44,835 bases of DNA from Anabaena sp. FACHB-1237 (GTDB lineage: Bacteria > Cyanobacteriota > Cyanobacteriia > Cyanobacteriales > Nostocaceae), in contig NZ_JACJPV010000031.1 in NCBI RefSeq assembly GCF_014696225.1, positions 1-44,835 of the forward strand. The letters are read 5' to 3'. Positions 1-8,438 of the stretch are shown here, piece after piece. Position numbers and translations under genes: made by a program. Numbering within the stretch: the stretch's first letter is position 1; each line of letters starts with the position of its first letter. The notes under the pieces are model-generated. The model searched no databases. It saw only the letters and a program-made list of their open reading frames with translations, and had not been told where the DNA came from.

Positions 1-619
1 TAATTAAGTTTAGTAAATTTCATCGTTAATTAATTTCTTAATGTACCCTATCATCATTCTCTCATAAAATTAATACCCGTCATTTATTTAATCTATTACT
101 ATTAACAATTCTCAATCAGTCTGATTCCATAACATCTTCATTATTGCAGTACACATATACTAATAATTAGCGATCGCTGTGCCAGTTGCGTAAGTCCTGG
201 TTATAAGTGAAGGTTGTCATGAGGATTGATTAACCTATATTTAAAGATAAGATACACTACTAAATTGGCACTGCTGAGTTGGTTTGTGATATTGGCTTCG
301 TGTATCAACCTAAGTTAAGTGAAGCACTTTCATTGCGTTAGACCTCAAGGAGCTACGAGCAAAGTTGCAAATTTTGAACTTCTCAATTTCATAGCTAAGT
401 TCAGCAACACCCCAAATTCAAATCAGATACGTATTTTTCAGAATCTTTTTAGAAATATTTCACTTATAAGGATTCTTCACTTTACGTTTTTTCCGATATG
501 TCTAACAGACACTTTTGACTAATACCGTCTCATTGATATCATATCAAAAGCAGAAATGTTGAATGTCATTACAAAAGTTTACATATTCAGTTATAGTAGT
601 TCTATTAAGGGTGAAAATG
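1..619. other. Non-coding stretch left of the IS nest
   Basis: I see no convincing gene in this AT-rich stretch. It contains one HIP1 octamer near 171 and, at about 180-199, a scar reading GCCAGTTGCGTAAGTCCTGG, which matches the right end of the miniature element at 38988-39135. It is therefore probably a solo end or decayed copy of that element. The only open frame of any size (319-522) starts on GTG and resembles nothing I know. Confidence 0.5.
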
Positions 620-840
620 TCAACATCTCATGACATCTTCCATCCAATGAACATAACTGATTTGTTGACACATACAAGCTTGAAGATAGCGGAATTTATC
701 TAACATTTTATTACCCCATTCTTTAGGAACTGATACAAGTTGTAAAATTAGATAAGCGATGAGACTTGCATAAATTTGTATGCCAATACCATTAACATTT
801 TTAGTAATTAATCTATCTAGTTTTAGAGGATGTTTGAAAA
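620..840 (-). pseudogene. IS4-like transposase, C-terminal fragment
   Basis: The minus frame encodes a tail typical of IS4-type transposases: a basic LDRLITKN stretch, the hydrophobic helix IQIYASLIAYLILQL, then a C-terminal part ending YVHWMEDVM. The N-terminal part with the DDE catalytic residues is absent. Upstream, near 830-850, the frame runs into the left end of a second, IS5-like element. Only about 70 codons belong to the transposase, so it cannot be active. The family assignment rests on the pattern of the tail alone. Confidence 0.6.
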
Positions 841-912
841 GTCGGAAAGGATGTAAAAAAGCTCTCTCAGTATAAGCTGTGAATAGATAATAAACAGAAC
901 CGAGAGAGTAGT

Positions 913-1044
913 ATGAGTAAAGCATACCCCAGTAACCTGACCCGCGACCAATATGAATTAATCAGCGACCTGATTCCAGAGCCTAAACCTGGAGGACGCA
1001 AGCGTGAAGTCAATATGTGGGAAGTCCTAAACGCGATTTTTTAT
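913..1044 (+). pseudogene. IS5-family (DUF4096-type) transposase, N-terminal fragment
   Basis: The frame starts MSKAYPSNLTRDQYELISDL and continues to VLNAIFY, the characteristic N-terminus of small IS5/IS1031-group transposases that open with a DUF4096 helix-turn-helix domain. At 1045 it is cut exactly by the terminal repeat of the IS1634-like element; the codons after that are not transposase. No continuation of this gene appears beyond the right end of the inserted element at 3117, so the rest was lost, probably by a deletion or recombination that used the inserted element. The left end of the IS5 copy is probably near 826-830. Confidence 0.7.
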
Positions 1045-1236
1045 CCCACATTCCGCACTTCAAATTGTAGTACATATACAAGTATTATAAGCAGCATAAA
1101 GACTTAAATATAAATACGCAATTAAGACAGTAAAAATATAGACGTTAATTTACATTTGACTACTAAAGAGAAATTCATAAGGCATTGATAATAAATTCGG
1201 GAAAAAAATGAGAGAATAAGACTGAATTAAATAAAA

Positions 1237-2858
1237 ATGCCAAGAAATATGAATTACCAAAAAGAAGAAATGGAGAGCAAAAACATAGATCACTTAGGAA
1301 TAATAGCAGGAATAATAGATGAAATAGGAATAGTAGAAAAAATCAACGAGATATTTTCAATAGATATCACAGAGAAAGTAAACACAGGAGAAGTAGTTAA
1401 AGCAATTATTCTCAATGGACTAGGCTTTGTATCAAGACCACTATATTTATTTTCAGAATTCTTTAAAGATAAAGCTGTAGAACATTTAATAGGAGCAGGG
1501 ATAAAAGCAGAAGATTTAAATGACGATAAAATAGGCAGAGTAATGGATAAGCTCTACAAATATGGCTTAACTAAATTATTCCTAATAATCGCCTTAGAAG
1601 TAGTAAAAAAATATGGAATAGACACAAAATATTCCCATTTAGACTCAAGCTGATTACATTTACATGGAAAATATGATAATTGCCTCAATAATCTAGAGAA
1701 AGAATTAGGAATAAATCGAGAACATCCCATCCAATTATGATTACACAAGGATATTCTCGTGACCATCGCCCAGACCTAAAACAATGTATCTTAGATTTAA
1801 TAGTAAGTAGTGATGGGGATATACCATTATTTTTTAGAAGAGCATCAGGAAACGAATCAGATAAAGCAGTATTCGCTCACATCTTAGTAGAATATTCCCA
1901 ACAAATAGATTTTGAAAGTATCATGGTAGCTGACAGTGCATTATATAGCGAAAGTAATTTAAAATTAATGTCAAACATGAAATGGATAAGTCGAGTACCA
2001 TTATCCATTAAAAAAGCCAAGATAAGAGTAAAAGCCTTTATAAATAAAGACCTGAAAGCCTCTAAAATAAAGGGTTATAGCTATCTCGAAGAGAAAGTAT
2101 CTTATGGAGGAATAGAGCAAAGATGGTTATTAGTAGAAAGTGCAGAAAGAAAAAAAGCAGACTTAAATAAACTAGACAAAAAAATCCAAGAAGAGTTATT
2201 AAAAACTAACAAACAAATAGCGAAATTAGAACAGGAAGAATTTACAGATGAATCTTTGACCGAATTAAAAGTCAAAGAAATAACAACCAAATTAAAATAT
2301 CATCAAATATCAGATCCTCGAATTACTGAAACCAATAAAGGAAAAACAACAGTTTATAGAGTGAAATGTAAATTAAGAGAAAATCAGGAGTTAATTACAC
2401 AACAGCAAAACTCTTGTGGCAGATTTATTTTAGCCACCAATATTTTGGATACACAGGAGTTAGAGTCAGAAGAAATCCTCAAAATATATAAAGAACAACA
2501 ATCTACAGAAAGAGGATTTAGATTTATCAAAGACCCATTATTTTTCACGGATAGTCTATTTGTGAAAAATCCCCAAAGAGTAGAGACAATGATGATGTTA
2601 ATGGCATTATGTCTTTTGGTTTATAATTTAGGACAAAGACAATTAAGAATATCATTGAAAGCACAAAAATCCACAGTTAAAAATCAATTGAATAAACCCA
2701 CAGAATCTCCCACATTAAGATGGATATTTCAATGTTTTCAAGGGATTCATCTTTTAATGACACAAGGATTTCAACGAATTCTTAATTTAACGGAGTCGCA
2801 TTGTCATATCTTGCAATTCCTACCTGCTACTTGCCAAAAATATTATTTATTATCTTAG
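1237..2858 (+). pseudogene. IS1634-family transposase (DUF4277 + DDE), broken
   Basis: The N-terminal part (1237-1653) is a DUF4277 domain, recognisable from HLGIIAGIIDEIGIVEKIN and VVKAIILNGLGF. It ends at an in-frame TGA at 1651-1653, right after LDSS, where homologues carry on into LHLHGKY; that motif follows in the same frame. A second lesion, a frameshift near 1730, puts the catalytic part (ITQGYSRDHRPDLKQ, then the C-terminal RGFRFIKDPLF block) in another frame, open from 1737 to 2858. Full length would be about 540 residues, normal for the family. No trans-acting copy is visible in the window. Confidence 0.85.
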
Positions 2859-3063
2859 TTGTTCTCTCTGGTTTGACGATTTCATTGGTTATCTTTTTGA
2901 TAACTGATTGCACACCTTGAATTAAATATTATTGTTTAAACAGCTTTTAAACACAAATAAAAGCTCAACTTTGTGTGTTCATAATTTTGTTTTCCACTGA
3001 TACGTAATTGTTCAAACCATAAGTTTTAATTGACCATTAATGTAGTTTAATTATGCTACTTTA

Positions 3064-3117
3064 TGAAGTGCGGAATGTGGGTTAAATCATACTACTTTTT
3101 GAAGTGCGGAATGTGGG
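3064..3117. repeat. Duplicated right end of the IS1634-like element
   Basis: The 18-mer TGAAGTGCGGAATGTGGG occurs at 3064-3081 and again at 3100-3117. Both are followed by a short A/T stretch and by similar text, CATACTACTT or ATTATGCTACTT, on the inner side. The doubling could come from slippage, or from a second insertion and deletion event at the same site. A shorter solo copy of this end is at 9811-9823. Confidence 0.7.
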
Positions 3118-3119
3118 AT

Positions 3120-3144
3120 AAAAAAAGCCCGTAGTTACGGACTT
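3120..3144 (-). terminator. Rho-independent terminator after desB
   Basis: Read on the minus strand: AAGTCCGT, a 4-nt loop, ACGGGCTT, then a run of seven T. The stem has eight pairs with one G-T. It lies 25 bp after the desB stop and directly abuts the IS1634-like element, whose outer TTTTTTAT-like symmetry overlaps the T-run. Confidence 0.75.
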
Positions 3145-3169
3145 AATTTATCTTAATATTTAACTGGGG

Positions 3170-4246
3170 TTATTTGGCATCATCTTGATAGGAAGTGTAA
3201 TAAACCTTATTTCCTGTATCTGGAACAAAATGACAAACCTGAGAAGAATGTAATAAAGCCTTCCAAATAGGAACATCAGACTTGTGATAGTAATCGCCTA
3301 AAATTGGTTTAATCGCCTCAGTTGCCTTTAATAAATTATAATGAGGCATATTCAAAAAGATATGATGGGCAACATGAGTACCGATATCATGATGGATATG
3401 ATTAAAAATGCCATAATCTCTATCAATAGTAGAAATTGCACCTTTTAAAAAAGTCCAATTATCACCACGATACCAAGGTAAATCTTGTTCTGTGTGATGT
3501 AAATAGGTTACTAAATCTAGCCAAATTACAAACACAATGTAGGGTACTGCATAGTTCTTTAATAACCACATTCCACCCCATTGATAGGTTAATAAACCTA
3601 ATAAACCTACCATAGCAATCCATAGGGTAGTGCTAGTAACAATATCCCACTTTTCATTAGGTTTAAACAACTCACAACTAGGAGAAAAATGTGAACCACT
3701 TTTACCAGGAGTACGTTGAAACAAGTAAATAGGATAAGCTAGAGGTAAAAACAGATAATACCTAACTAACTTTTGCAGAAAAGGTAATTCTTGATAAGCA
3801 GACTCACTTAAAGGATACCAACTTTCATCATTTTCCAAACTGCCAGTATTTTTATGATGGGTTCTATGGCTAATTCTCCAACCATGATAGGGTACAAGAA
3901 TGGGAGTATGGGAAAGATGACCAATTAAATCATTTAACCATTTATGCTTAGAAAATGATTGATGTCCACAGTCATGGCCAACCACAAATAAAGCCCAAAA
4001 CATTGTACCTTGCAAGAACCAAAAAATTGGCCAAAAATACCAAGAATCTAAATAATTGGCCACCGCATAAAGTCCAGCAATAATGGCAATATCACGAAAG
4101 AAATAATAAAGAGATTTTGCCACATTGGGTTGAAAACATTCTGCTGGAATAGCCGCTTTTAAATCTTGCAAAGTAAAGGGCAGTTTATCTTCTTGTGAAG
4201 ATGTAGTTTGAGAATTGACGTTGAGTCTAACTGAATCTAATTGCAC
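3170..4246 (-). CDS. desB: Acyl-lipid omega-3 (delta-15) desaturase DesB
   Basis: A membrane di-iron desaturase of 358 residues. It introduces the omega-3 double bond into acyl chains already carrying delta-9 and delta-12 bonds, working on membrane lipids with ferredoxin as electron donor (family knowledge). The three histidine boxes are visible: HDCGH at 91-95, HRTHH at 127-131 and HVAHH at 291-295, separated by hydrophobic segments. The start is GTG at 4244-4246 (MQLDSVRLN); no in-frame ATG lies near. Assignment to DesB rather than DesA rests on overall resemblance to plant FAD3/cyanobacterial DesB and on the neighbour being a clear DesA. It is third in desC-desA-desB, all on the minus strand, and in related strains is cold-induced. 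Confidence 0.92.
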   Translation of the reverse strand: MQLDSVRLNVNSQTTSSQEDKLPFTLQDLKAAIPAECFQPNVAKSLYYFFRDIAIIAGLYAVANYLDSWYFWPIFWFLQGTMFWALFVVGHDCGHQSFSKHKWLNDLIGHLSHTPILVPYHGWRISHRTHHKNTGSLENDESWYPLSESAYQELPFLQKLVRYYLFLPLAYPIYLFQRTPGKSGSHFSPSCELFKPNEKWDIVTSTTLWIAMVGLLGLLTYQWGGMWLLKNYAVPYIVFVIWLDLVTYLHHTEQDLPWYRGDNWTFLKGAISTIDRDYGIFNHIHHDIGTHVAHHIFLNMPHYNLLKATEAIKPILGDYYHKSDVPIWKALLHSSQVCHFVPDTGNKVYYTSYQDDAK

Positions 4247-4291
4247 TGGATTTTAGCTTGTTGAATGTGAACTATTTACAGATATTGAGAA

Positions 4292-4327
4292 AATATTAAC
4301 AGGCAAGATGCCTGTACCACAATTGTA
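4292..4327. repeat. Dispersed palindrome AACAGGCAAGATGCCTGT
   Basis: A copy of a small palindromic core lying in the 90-bp gap between desA and desB. Related cores are at 12749-12772, 21630-21652, 26968-26990 (reverse) and 36409-36430. Here the TAAGC termini of the longer element at 12716 and 21596 are not obvious. Read on the minus strand, it could attenuate transcription between desA and desB. Confidence 0.7.
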
Positions 4328-4336
4328 GAGAATTGG

Positions 4337-5395
4337 TTATTTTTGGGCGTAATATTTGTCAAAAGTTGTATAACCAATGTCAGTTTCATAAAGTTGACAT
4401 TCGTTAGTAATTTTGTTCATTAAATCCCAAGAAAATGTTAATTCATCATGGAGATATGGACCCCAATTCTCTTTGATACTATCATAAGCTAACCGCAAAT
4501 TATAGGAAGGAATAGCGGTGGAAATATGATGGGGAACGTGAACATTAATATCGTGACAAAGAACTTCTACCCAACGTGGATAATCACAATGAATAGTACC
4601 AAATAGTTGGGCTAAAGCCTCATTCCACTTATTAGCAGAAAGGAAAGGAACATCAGCAATAGTGTGATGAACAATAGTAAAGGTACTCATCCAGAAATGG
4701 TAAACCATCCAGGGAATAAACCAGAATTTAATAAAGCCCCAAAACCCAGTAGTAATAATTAAAGTTGGGAACACAATAGCCGCAAAAGCTACAACTACCG
4801 CAATGGATAATTTAACGCTTTTATGGTCTTTTTTATGGAAATTATTCAAATTAAAATGAATAACCGCCCAATGGCCAATAGAACCTACCCACCACAGTTT
4901 CTTTTTCATAAACAATTCAAAAGCGGACTGTCTAGGTTTATCCCAACTAGCAAAAACTTCTGTTCTTATAGGATGCCAAGCATTATCTTCATCAAGTTTA
5001 TTAGTATGTTTATGATGATGATTATGTTTAATTCTCCAACTGTGAAAAGGATATATTAAAAACATCATGAAAAAATGACCAACTAAGTCATTTACCCACT
5101 TACGATCAGAAAAAGAACGATGTCCACAGTCATGGCCAATAACAAAAAATCCAGTTAACGCCGTTCCGGTGAAAATCCATGCTATGGGTAGAAGAAACCA
5201 GGGAGAAACTGCTAGAAAATAATAACCTAATGCTGCCATAGATAGACTAAGAATTACACTAGTCCAGGCTTTACGGCTATCTTTTTGGAAACATTCCTTG
5301 GGAATACTCTTGATAATATGTTTTAGTTTAATTTCGTTTTTGGGAATGTTGTTAAAAACGAAAGTTTCCTGGTTTTTGATAATGGATGTAGTCAT
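4337..5395 (-). CDS. desA: Acyl-lipid delta-12 desaturase DesA
   Basis: A 352-residue membrane di-iron desaturase that puts the delta-12 double bond into delta-9 monounsaturated acyl chains on glycerolipids. The histidine boxes are HDCGH at 88-92, HNHHH at 124-128, and HVPHH in the C-terminal third. The N-terminal text IPKECFQKDSRKAW and the FSDRKWVNDLVGH block are typical of cyanobacterial DesA. The ATG start is at 5393-5395. It stands 90 bp upstream of desB and 317 bp downstream of desC; the latter gap carries a terminator, so desA-desB is likely a separate transcript. Length and motifs are complete. Confidence 0.95.
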   Translation of the reverse strand: MTTSIIKNQETFVFNNIPKNEIKLKHIIKSIPKECFQKDSRKAWTSVILSLSMAALGYYFLAVSPWFLLPIAWIFTGTALTGFFVIGHDCGHRSFSDRKWVNDLVGHFFMMFLIYPFHSWRIKHNHHHKHTNKLDEDNAWHPIRTEVFASWDKPRQSAFELFMKKKLWWVGSIGHWAVIHFNLNNFHKKDHKSVKLSIAVVVAFAAIVFPTLIITTGFWGFIKFWFIPWMVYHFWMSTFTIVHHTIADVPFLSANKWNEALAQLFGTIHCDYPRWVEVLCHDINVHVPHHISTAIPSYNLRLAYDSIKENWGPYLHDELTFSWDLMNKITNECQLYETDIGYTTFDKYYAQK

Positions 5396-5582
5396 GAATA
5401 CCTGAAAAACAACAAGCTAAGTTACAAACCCGTGAAACTTCTCGTTCCTGAGTTTGTTGCGAAGTTTTGTAACATTAATTTCTGAGATTATAGCAACATA
5501 AGAGTCACTTAACATAGCAATTAAAAAATAAAAATTTTTCAGAAATTTTTCGGAAATTTTATATTTTAACTGCTGGAGTTAA

Positions 5583-5615
5583 TGGGCGGTTAGAAACCGC
5601 ATCTACACAAACAAA
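5583..5615. repeat. GCGGTTAGAAACCGC palindrome
   Basis: An inverted repeat, GCGGTTagAAACCGC, inside the text GGGCGGTTAGAAACCGCATC. I recognise it as a repeat common between genes in Nostocales. This is the only copy I see here. Otherwise the 5396-5712 gap between desA and desC holds only the promoter region of desA, with very A/T-rich text at 5518-5570, and the terminator at 5646-5694. Confidence 0.5.
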
Positions 5616-5645
5616 ACCCTTTATTGCTGATAGCTGAAAGCACAC

Positions 5646-5694
5646 AAAAAGCCAATAGTTTCGCACTCCAATGTAGCATCCAAAACTATTGACT
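5646..5694 (-). terminator. Rho-independent terminator after desC
   Basis: On the minus strand AGTCAATAGTTT pairs with AAACTATTGGCT (12 pairs, one G-T) across a loop of about 21 nt, and TTTTT follows. It begins about 18 bp after the desC stop. It separates desC from the desA-desB pair. Confidence 0.7.
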
Positions 5695-5712
5695 TTAAGT
5701 ATAAATTATGAC

Positions 5713-6531
5713 TTATGCTTTTTTCTCTGCCAGCTTGATATTTGTAGCTAGACCTAGTAATTGCAGTAATTGAATAGTCATCCAAGTCATATCAATTTCC
5801 CACCATTCTAAACCATGACGGGCAGAATACTGAAAAGCATGGTGATTATTATGCCAACCTTCTCCAAATACTAACAAAGCAACCCACCAGCAATTAGTGG
5901 ACTTGTCTCCAGAATCATAACTTTGATAGCCAAACTGGTGTGTAGCGCTATTTACCAACCAAGTACAATGATAAACCCAAACGATGCGAACAAAAATACC
6001 CCAAACTACGAAGGACCAACCGCCCAAAAGTAATAAAGCTATTCCCAAAGCGACTTGAATGAGAATAAAATATTTTTGTAAAAACTGGTAAACTGGGTCT
6101 TCGGAAATGTCTTTTGTAAACCGAGGAACTTGAGAATGTGACGGAGAATGATAAATTAACCAACCGATATGACTCCACCAAAAACCTTTGTTAGAATCAT
6201 GGGGATCTTCCTGAGTATCAGAATGTAAATGGTGTATTCGGTGTGTACCCACCCATTCAATTGGTCCACCCTGACAAGCCAGAGTACCACATAATACTAA
6301 AAAATATTCTAACCACTTAGGGGTTTGAAAACTACGGTGAGTAACCAGACGATGAAAACCGAGAGTAATACCTAAACCACCGCTAACCCAGTAAAGAAAT
6401 AAAGCCACAGCAACCGCTTTCCAGCTAAAATTACCAGGAACGAAGGCCAATAAAGCGCCGATGTGTAAAGCGATGAAGAATAGGGTATTAACCCAGTTAA
6501 TTTGAGGTTTAGTGGAAGTAGCCGTTGTCAT
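5713..6531 (-). CDS. desC: Acyl-lipid delta-9 desaturase DesC
   Basis: A 272-residue stearoyl-type membrane desaturase that makes the first (delta-9) double bond in acyl chains, supplying the substrate for DesA. The histidine boxes are HRLVTH at 60-65, HRIHH at 97-101 and HNNHH in the C-terminal GEGWHNNHHAF block, as in acyl-CoA/acyl-lipid delta-9 enzymes. Four hydrophobic segments flank them. The ATG start is at 6529-6531. It is first in the order desC-desA-desB, the arrangement known in Nostoc. Divergent from the PLP enzyme at 6616, with only 84 bp between the two starts, so both promoters must be packed in that gap. Confidence 0.94.
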   Translation of the reverse strand: MTTATSTKPQINWVNTLFFIALHIGALLAFVPGNFSWKAVAVALFLYWVSGGLGITLGFHRLVTHRSFQTPKWLEYFLVLCGTLACQGGPIEWVGTHRIHHLHSDTQEDPHDSNKGFWWSHIGWLIYHSPSHSQVPRFTKDISEDPVYQFLQKYFILIQVALGIALLLLGGWSFVVWGIFVRIVWVYHCTWLVNSATHQFGYQSYDSGDKSTNCWWVALLVFGEGWHNNHHAFQYSARHGLEWWEIDMTWMTIQLLQLLGLATNIKLAEKKA

Positions 6532-6615
6532 GCAGTAACCTTGATATGAGTTGTCAAGCCCAATCTGCGAGATGCATAAATCCGCATATTTATTATTTTG
6601 TTTAGTGAGGAAACA

Positions 6616-7845
6616 ATGAACAGCGTAGAAATGCTGCGAGTAGCAGAACAGGCATTAATAGAGATTTTTTCCGTAATGGACACCCAGGTTAAGCATAACC
6701 TAAAAAGAGTGCTAGATGCCTTTCGTGATCATCGAGTGGGCGCACACCATTTTGCTGGAGTAAGCGGTTATGGACACGATGATTTAGGCAGAGAGGTATT
6801 AGATCAAGTATTTGCTCAAGTCATGGGTGCAGAAGCAGCGATAGTGAGAGTACAGATAGTTTCAGGAACTCATGCGATCGCTTGTGCATTATATGGAGTA
6901 TTGCGTCCTGGGGATGAAATGTTAGCAGTAGCGGGATCTCCCTACGATACATTAGAAGAAGTGATTGGCTTGAGAGGACAAGGCCAAGGCTCCCTAATTG
7001 ATTTTGGCATAAAATACCGCCAATTAGAATTAACCCCAGAGGGAAAAATAGATTGGCCAACTTTAAACAATAGCATAACAGAAAATACCAAACTAGTTTT
7101 AATTCAAAGATCCTGCGGATATTCTTGGCGGCCAAGTTTATCCATAGCTGACATAAAAAATATTGTTCACGTTGTCAAACAGCAAAATCCTAACACCATA
7201 TGCTTTGTAGATAACTGCTATGGAGAATTTATCGAAACGCAAGAACCTACTCATATTGGTGCTGACTTGATAGCGGGATCATTAATTAAAAATCCTGGGG
7301 GTACACTCGTTACAGCAGGTGGTTACATAGCTGGACGCGCTGACTTAGTAGAAGCAGCCGCTTGTAGACTTACCGCTCCAGGAATAGGGAGTGCTGGTGG
7401 TGCAACCTTCGATCAAAATCGGCTATTATTCCAGGGACTATTTTTAGCACCGCAAATAGTTGGAGAAGCGATGAAAGGGACATATTTAACCGGATACGTA
7501 TTTGATAAACTAGGTTATTCCGTCAATCCTGCACCCCTAGCGCCAAGAGGGGATGTAATTCAAGCCATTAAACTAGGTTCAGCCAAAAAGCTGATAGCAT
7601 TTTGTAAAGCGATTCAACAAAATTCACCCATTGGTTCATATTTAGACCCTGTACCTGACCAAATGCCAGGATATGAAAGCCAGGTAGTGATGGCTGGAGG
7701 TACATTTATCGAAGGAAGTACCTTGGAATTATCAGCAGATGGGCCATTAAGAGAGCCTTATATTGTGTATTGCCAGGGAGGTACACATTGGACTCATGTA
7801 TCTATTGCGTTACAGGCGGCTATTGATGCTGTGGGGGAAATATAG
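6616..7845 (+). CDS. Methionine gamma-lyase-family / 'aluminium resistance' PLP enzyme
   Basis: A 409-residue fold-type I PLP enzyme of the family named after an aluminium-resistance protein and now usually called methionine gamma-lyase family protein. Its physiological substrate is not settled. The expected PLP lysine is K225 in GSLIKNPGGT; the aspartate in FVDNCYGEF and the SGTHAI motif near the N-terminus are also typical. I choose ATG 6616 because GTGAGGAA sits just before it; an in-frame TTG at 6598 would add six residues. Cytoplasmic, complete, single gene. It is followed at once by the 42-bp repeats. High confidence on family, low on reaction. Confidence 0.88.
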   Translation: MNSVEMLRVAEQALIEIFSVMDTQVKHNLKRVLDAFRDHRVGAHHFAGVSGYGHDDLGREVLDQVFAQVMGAEAAIVRVQIVSGTHAIACALYGVLRPGDEMLAVAGSPYDTLEEVIGLRGQGQGSLIDFGIKYRQLELTPEGKIDWPTLNNSITENTKLVLIQRSCGYSWRPSLSIADIKNIVHVVKQQNPNTICFVDNCYGEFIETQEPTHIGADLIAGSLIKNPGGTLVTAGGYIAGRADLVEAAACRLTAPGIGSAGGATFDQNRLLFQGLFLAPQIVGEAMKGTYLTGYVFDKLGYSVNPAPLAPRGDVIQAIKLGSAKKLIAFCKAIQQNSPIGSYLDPVPDQMPGYESQVVMAGGTFIEGSTLELSADGPLREPYIVYCQGGTHWTHVSIALQAAIDAVGEI

Positions 7846-7848
7846 GAA

Positions 7849-7980
7849 GGGTTTCGCGCAAAGTCGCTAAGGAGCGAAGGCGCGAAGGAAGGGTTTCGCG
7901 CAAAGTCGCTAAGGAGCAAAGGCGCGAAGGATGCGTTTCGCGCAAAGTCGCTAAGGAGCAAAGGCGCAAAGGATGCGTTT
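7849..7980. repeat. Three 42-bp tandem repeats (GTTTCGCGCAAAG type)
   Basis: Units at 7849-7890, 7891-7932 and 7933-7974, plus a stub GCGTTT. They differ at a few positions (AGCGAAGG versus AGCAAAGG). The text GTTTCGCGCAAAGTCGC is a GC-rich repeat widespread in filamentous cyanobacteria. A related copy in the opposite orientation lies at 8397-8433, so the two flank the GxxExxY gene as inverted repeats. Confidence 0.9.
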
Positions 7981-8356
7981 AAAGTTTGTTGGCTATTCGT
8001 GTAATACCGTTTTTAATGAGGACTTCACCAAAGTTGATGAGTAGACCAAGGCGTTTATTAGCAAGAGTAACATAAGTAATTAGCTGTTTTTTGTGGACGG
8101 GATGCAGGGTTTCTAGTGATTTGAGTTCAATAATGACCTTATTTTCAACTATCATATCTGCCCGAAACCCTTCATCTAAATGAATATTCTCATAAACTAC
8201 AGGTATTGCTTGTTGTCTTGCTACCTCTAAACCTCTACTCTCTAACTCATAAGCCAAAACAGTCTCATACACAGATTCAAATAACCCAGGTCCTAATCTA
8301 GTATGAATCTTATATGCAGCATCAACAACCTGAGTTGCTATTTCATTCTCTGTCAT
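7979..8356 (-). CDS. GxxExxY family protein
   Basis: A 125-residue protein of the small GxxExxY family: the name-giving motif is visible as GPGLFESVYE near residue 25. A PD-(D/E)XK-like core follows, with D in FRADMIV and the EXK in IIELKSL. The family is related to nuclease folds and its role is unknown. The ATG is preceded by AAGGAGG six bases upstream, a much stronger ribosome site than most genes here. It is enclosed by GC-rich repeats in inverted orientation (7849-7980 and 8397-8433) and inserted between the PLP enzyme and bciB, whose stop is six bases from the right repeat. Scattered occurrence and this flanking suggest a small mobile unit (inference). Confidence 0.88.
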   Translation of the reverse strand: MTENEIATQVVDAAYKIHTRLGPGLFESVYETVLAYELESRGLEVARQQAIPVVYENIHLDEGFRADMIVENKVIIELKSLETLHPVHKKQLITYVTLANKRLGLLINFGEVLIKNGITRIANKL

Positions 8357-8396
8357 CTCAACCTCCTTTTTCTTACCTTTGTATCTTAATTCTTAA

Positions 8397-8433
8397 CTCT
8401 GCGTCTTTGCTCCTCTGCGTCTTTGCGCGAAAC
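8397..8433. repeat. GC-rich repeat, inverted copy
   Basis: Read on the minus strand it begins GTTTCGCGCAAAGACGCAG and continues with GGAGCAAAGACGCAG, matching the unit at 7849-7974 with a few changes. It ends five bases before the bciB stop codon. Confidence 0.85.
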
Positions 8434-8438
8434 TTTTC

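Larger units (their letters stand above)
1045..3117 (+). mobile_element. IS1634-like insertion sequence, about 2.07 kb, inactive
   Basis: The ends are an 18-bp perfect inverted repeat, CCCACATTCCGCACTTCA at 1045-1062 and its complement at 3100-3117. The match extends outward by eight bases because the left flank is TTTTTTAT and the right flank ATAAAAAA, so no clear target duplication can be defined. A second copy of the right end lies 36 bp inside, at 3064-3081. The cargo is one transposase gene broken by a stop and a frameshift. The left flank is an IS5-like transposase and the right flank is the desB terminator, so the two flanks were not originally adjacent. Confidence 0.75.

Noticed and set aside
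319..522. 67-codon open frame on the plus strand
   Set aside because: GTG start, no ribosome site, composition like the surrounding non-coding DNA, and no recognisable domain.
1651..1653. TGA as selenocysteine or programmed readthrough in the IS1634 transposase
   Set aside because: A second, independent frameshift at about 1730 shows ordinary decay, and no recoding structure is evident.
4823..5059. Open frame opposite desA
   Set aside because: It is the antisense of the histidine-box region of a clear desA gene; the methionine- and isoleucine-rich text is a by-product.
7849..7974. Possible CRISPR array
   Set aside because: The units are head-to-tail with no unique spacers and the text is a known type of dispersed repeat; no cas gene is present.
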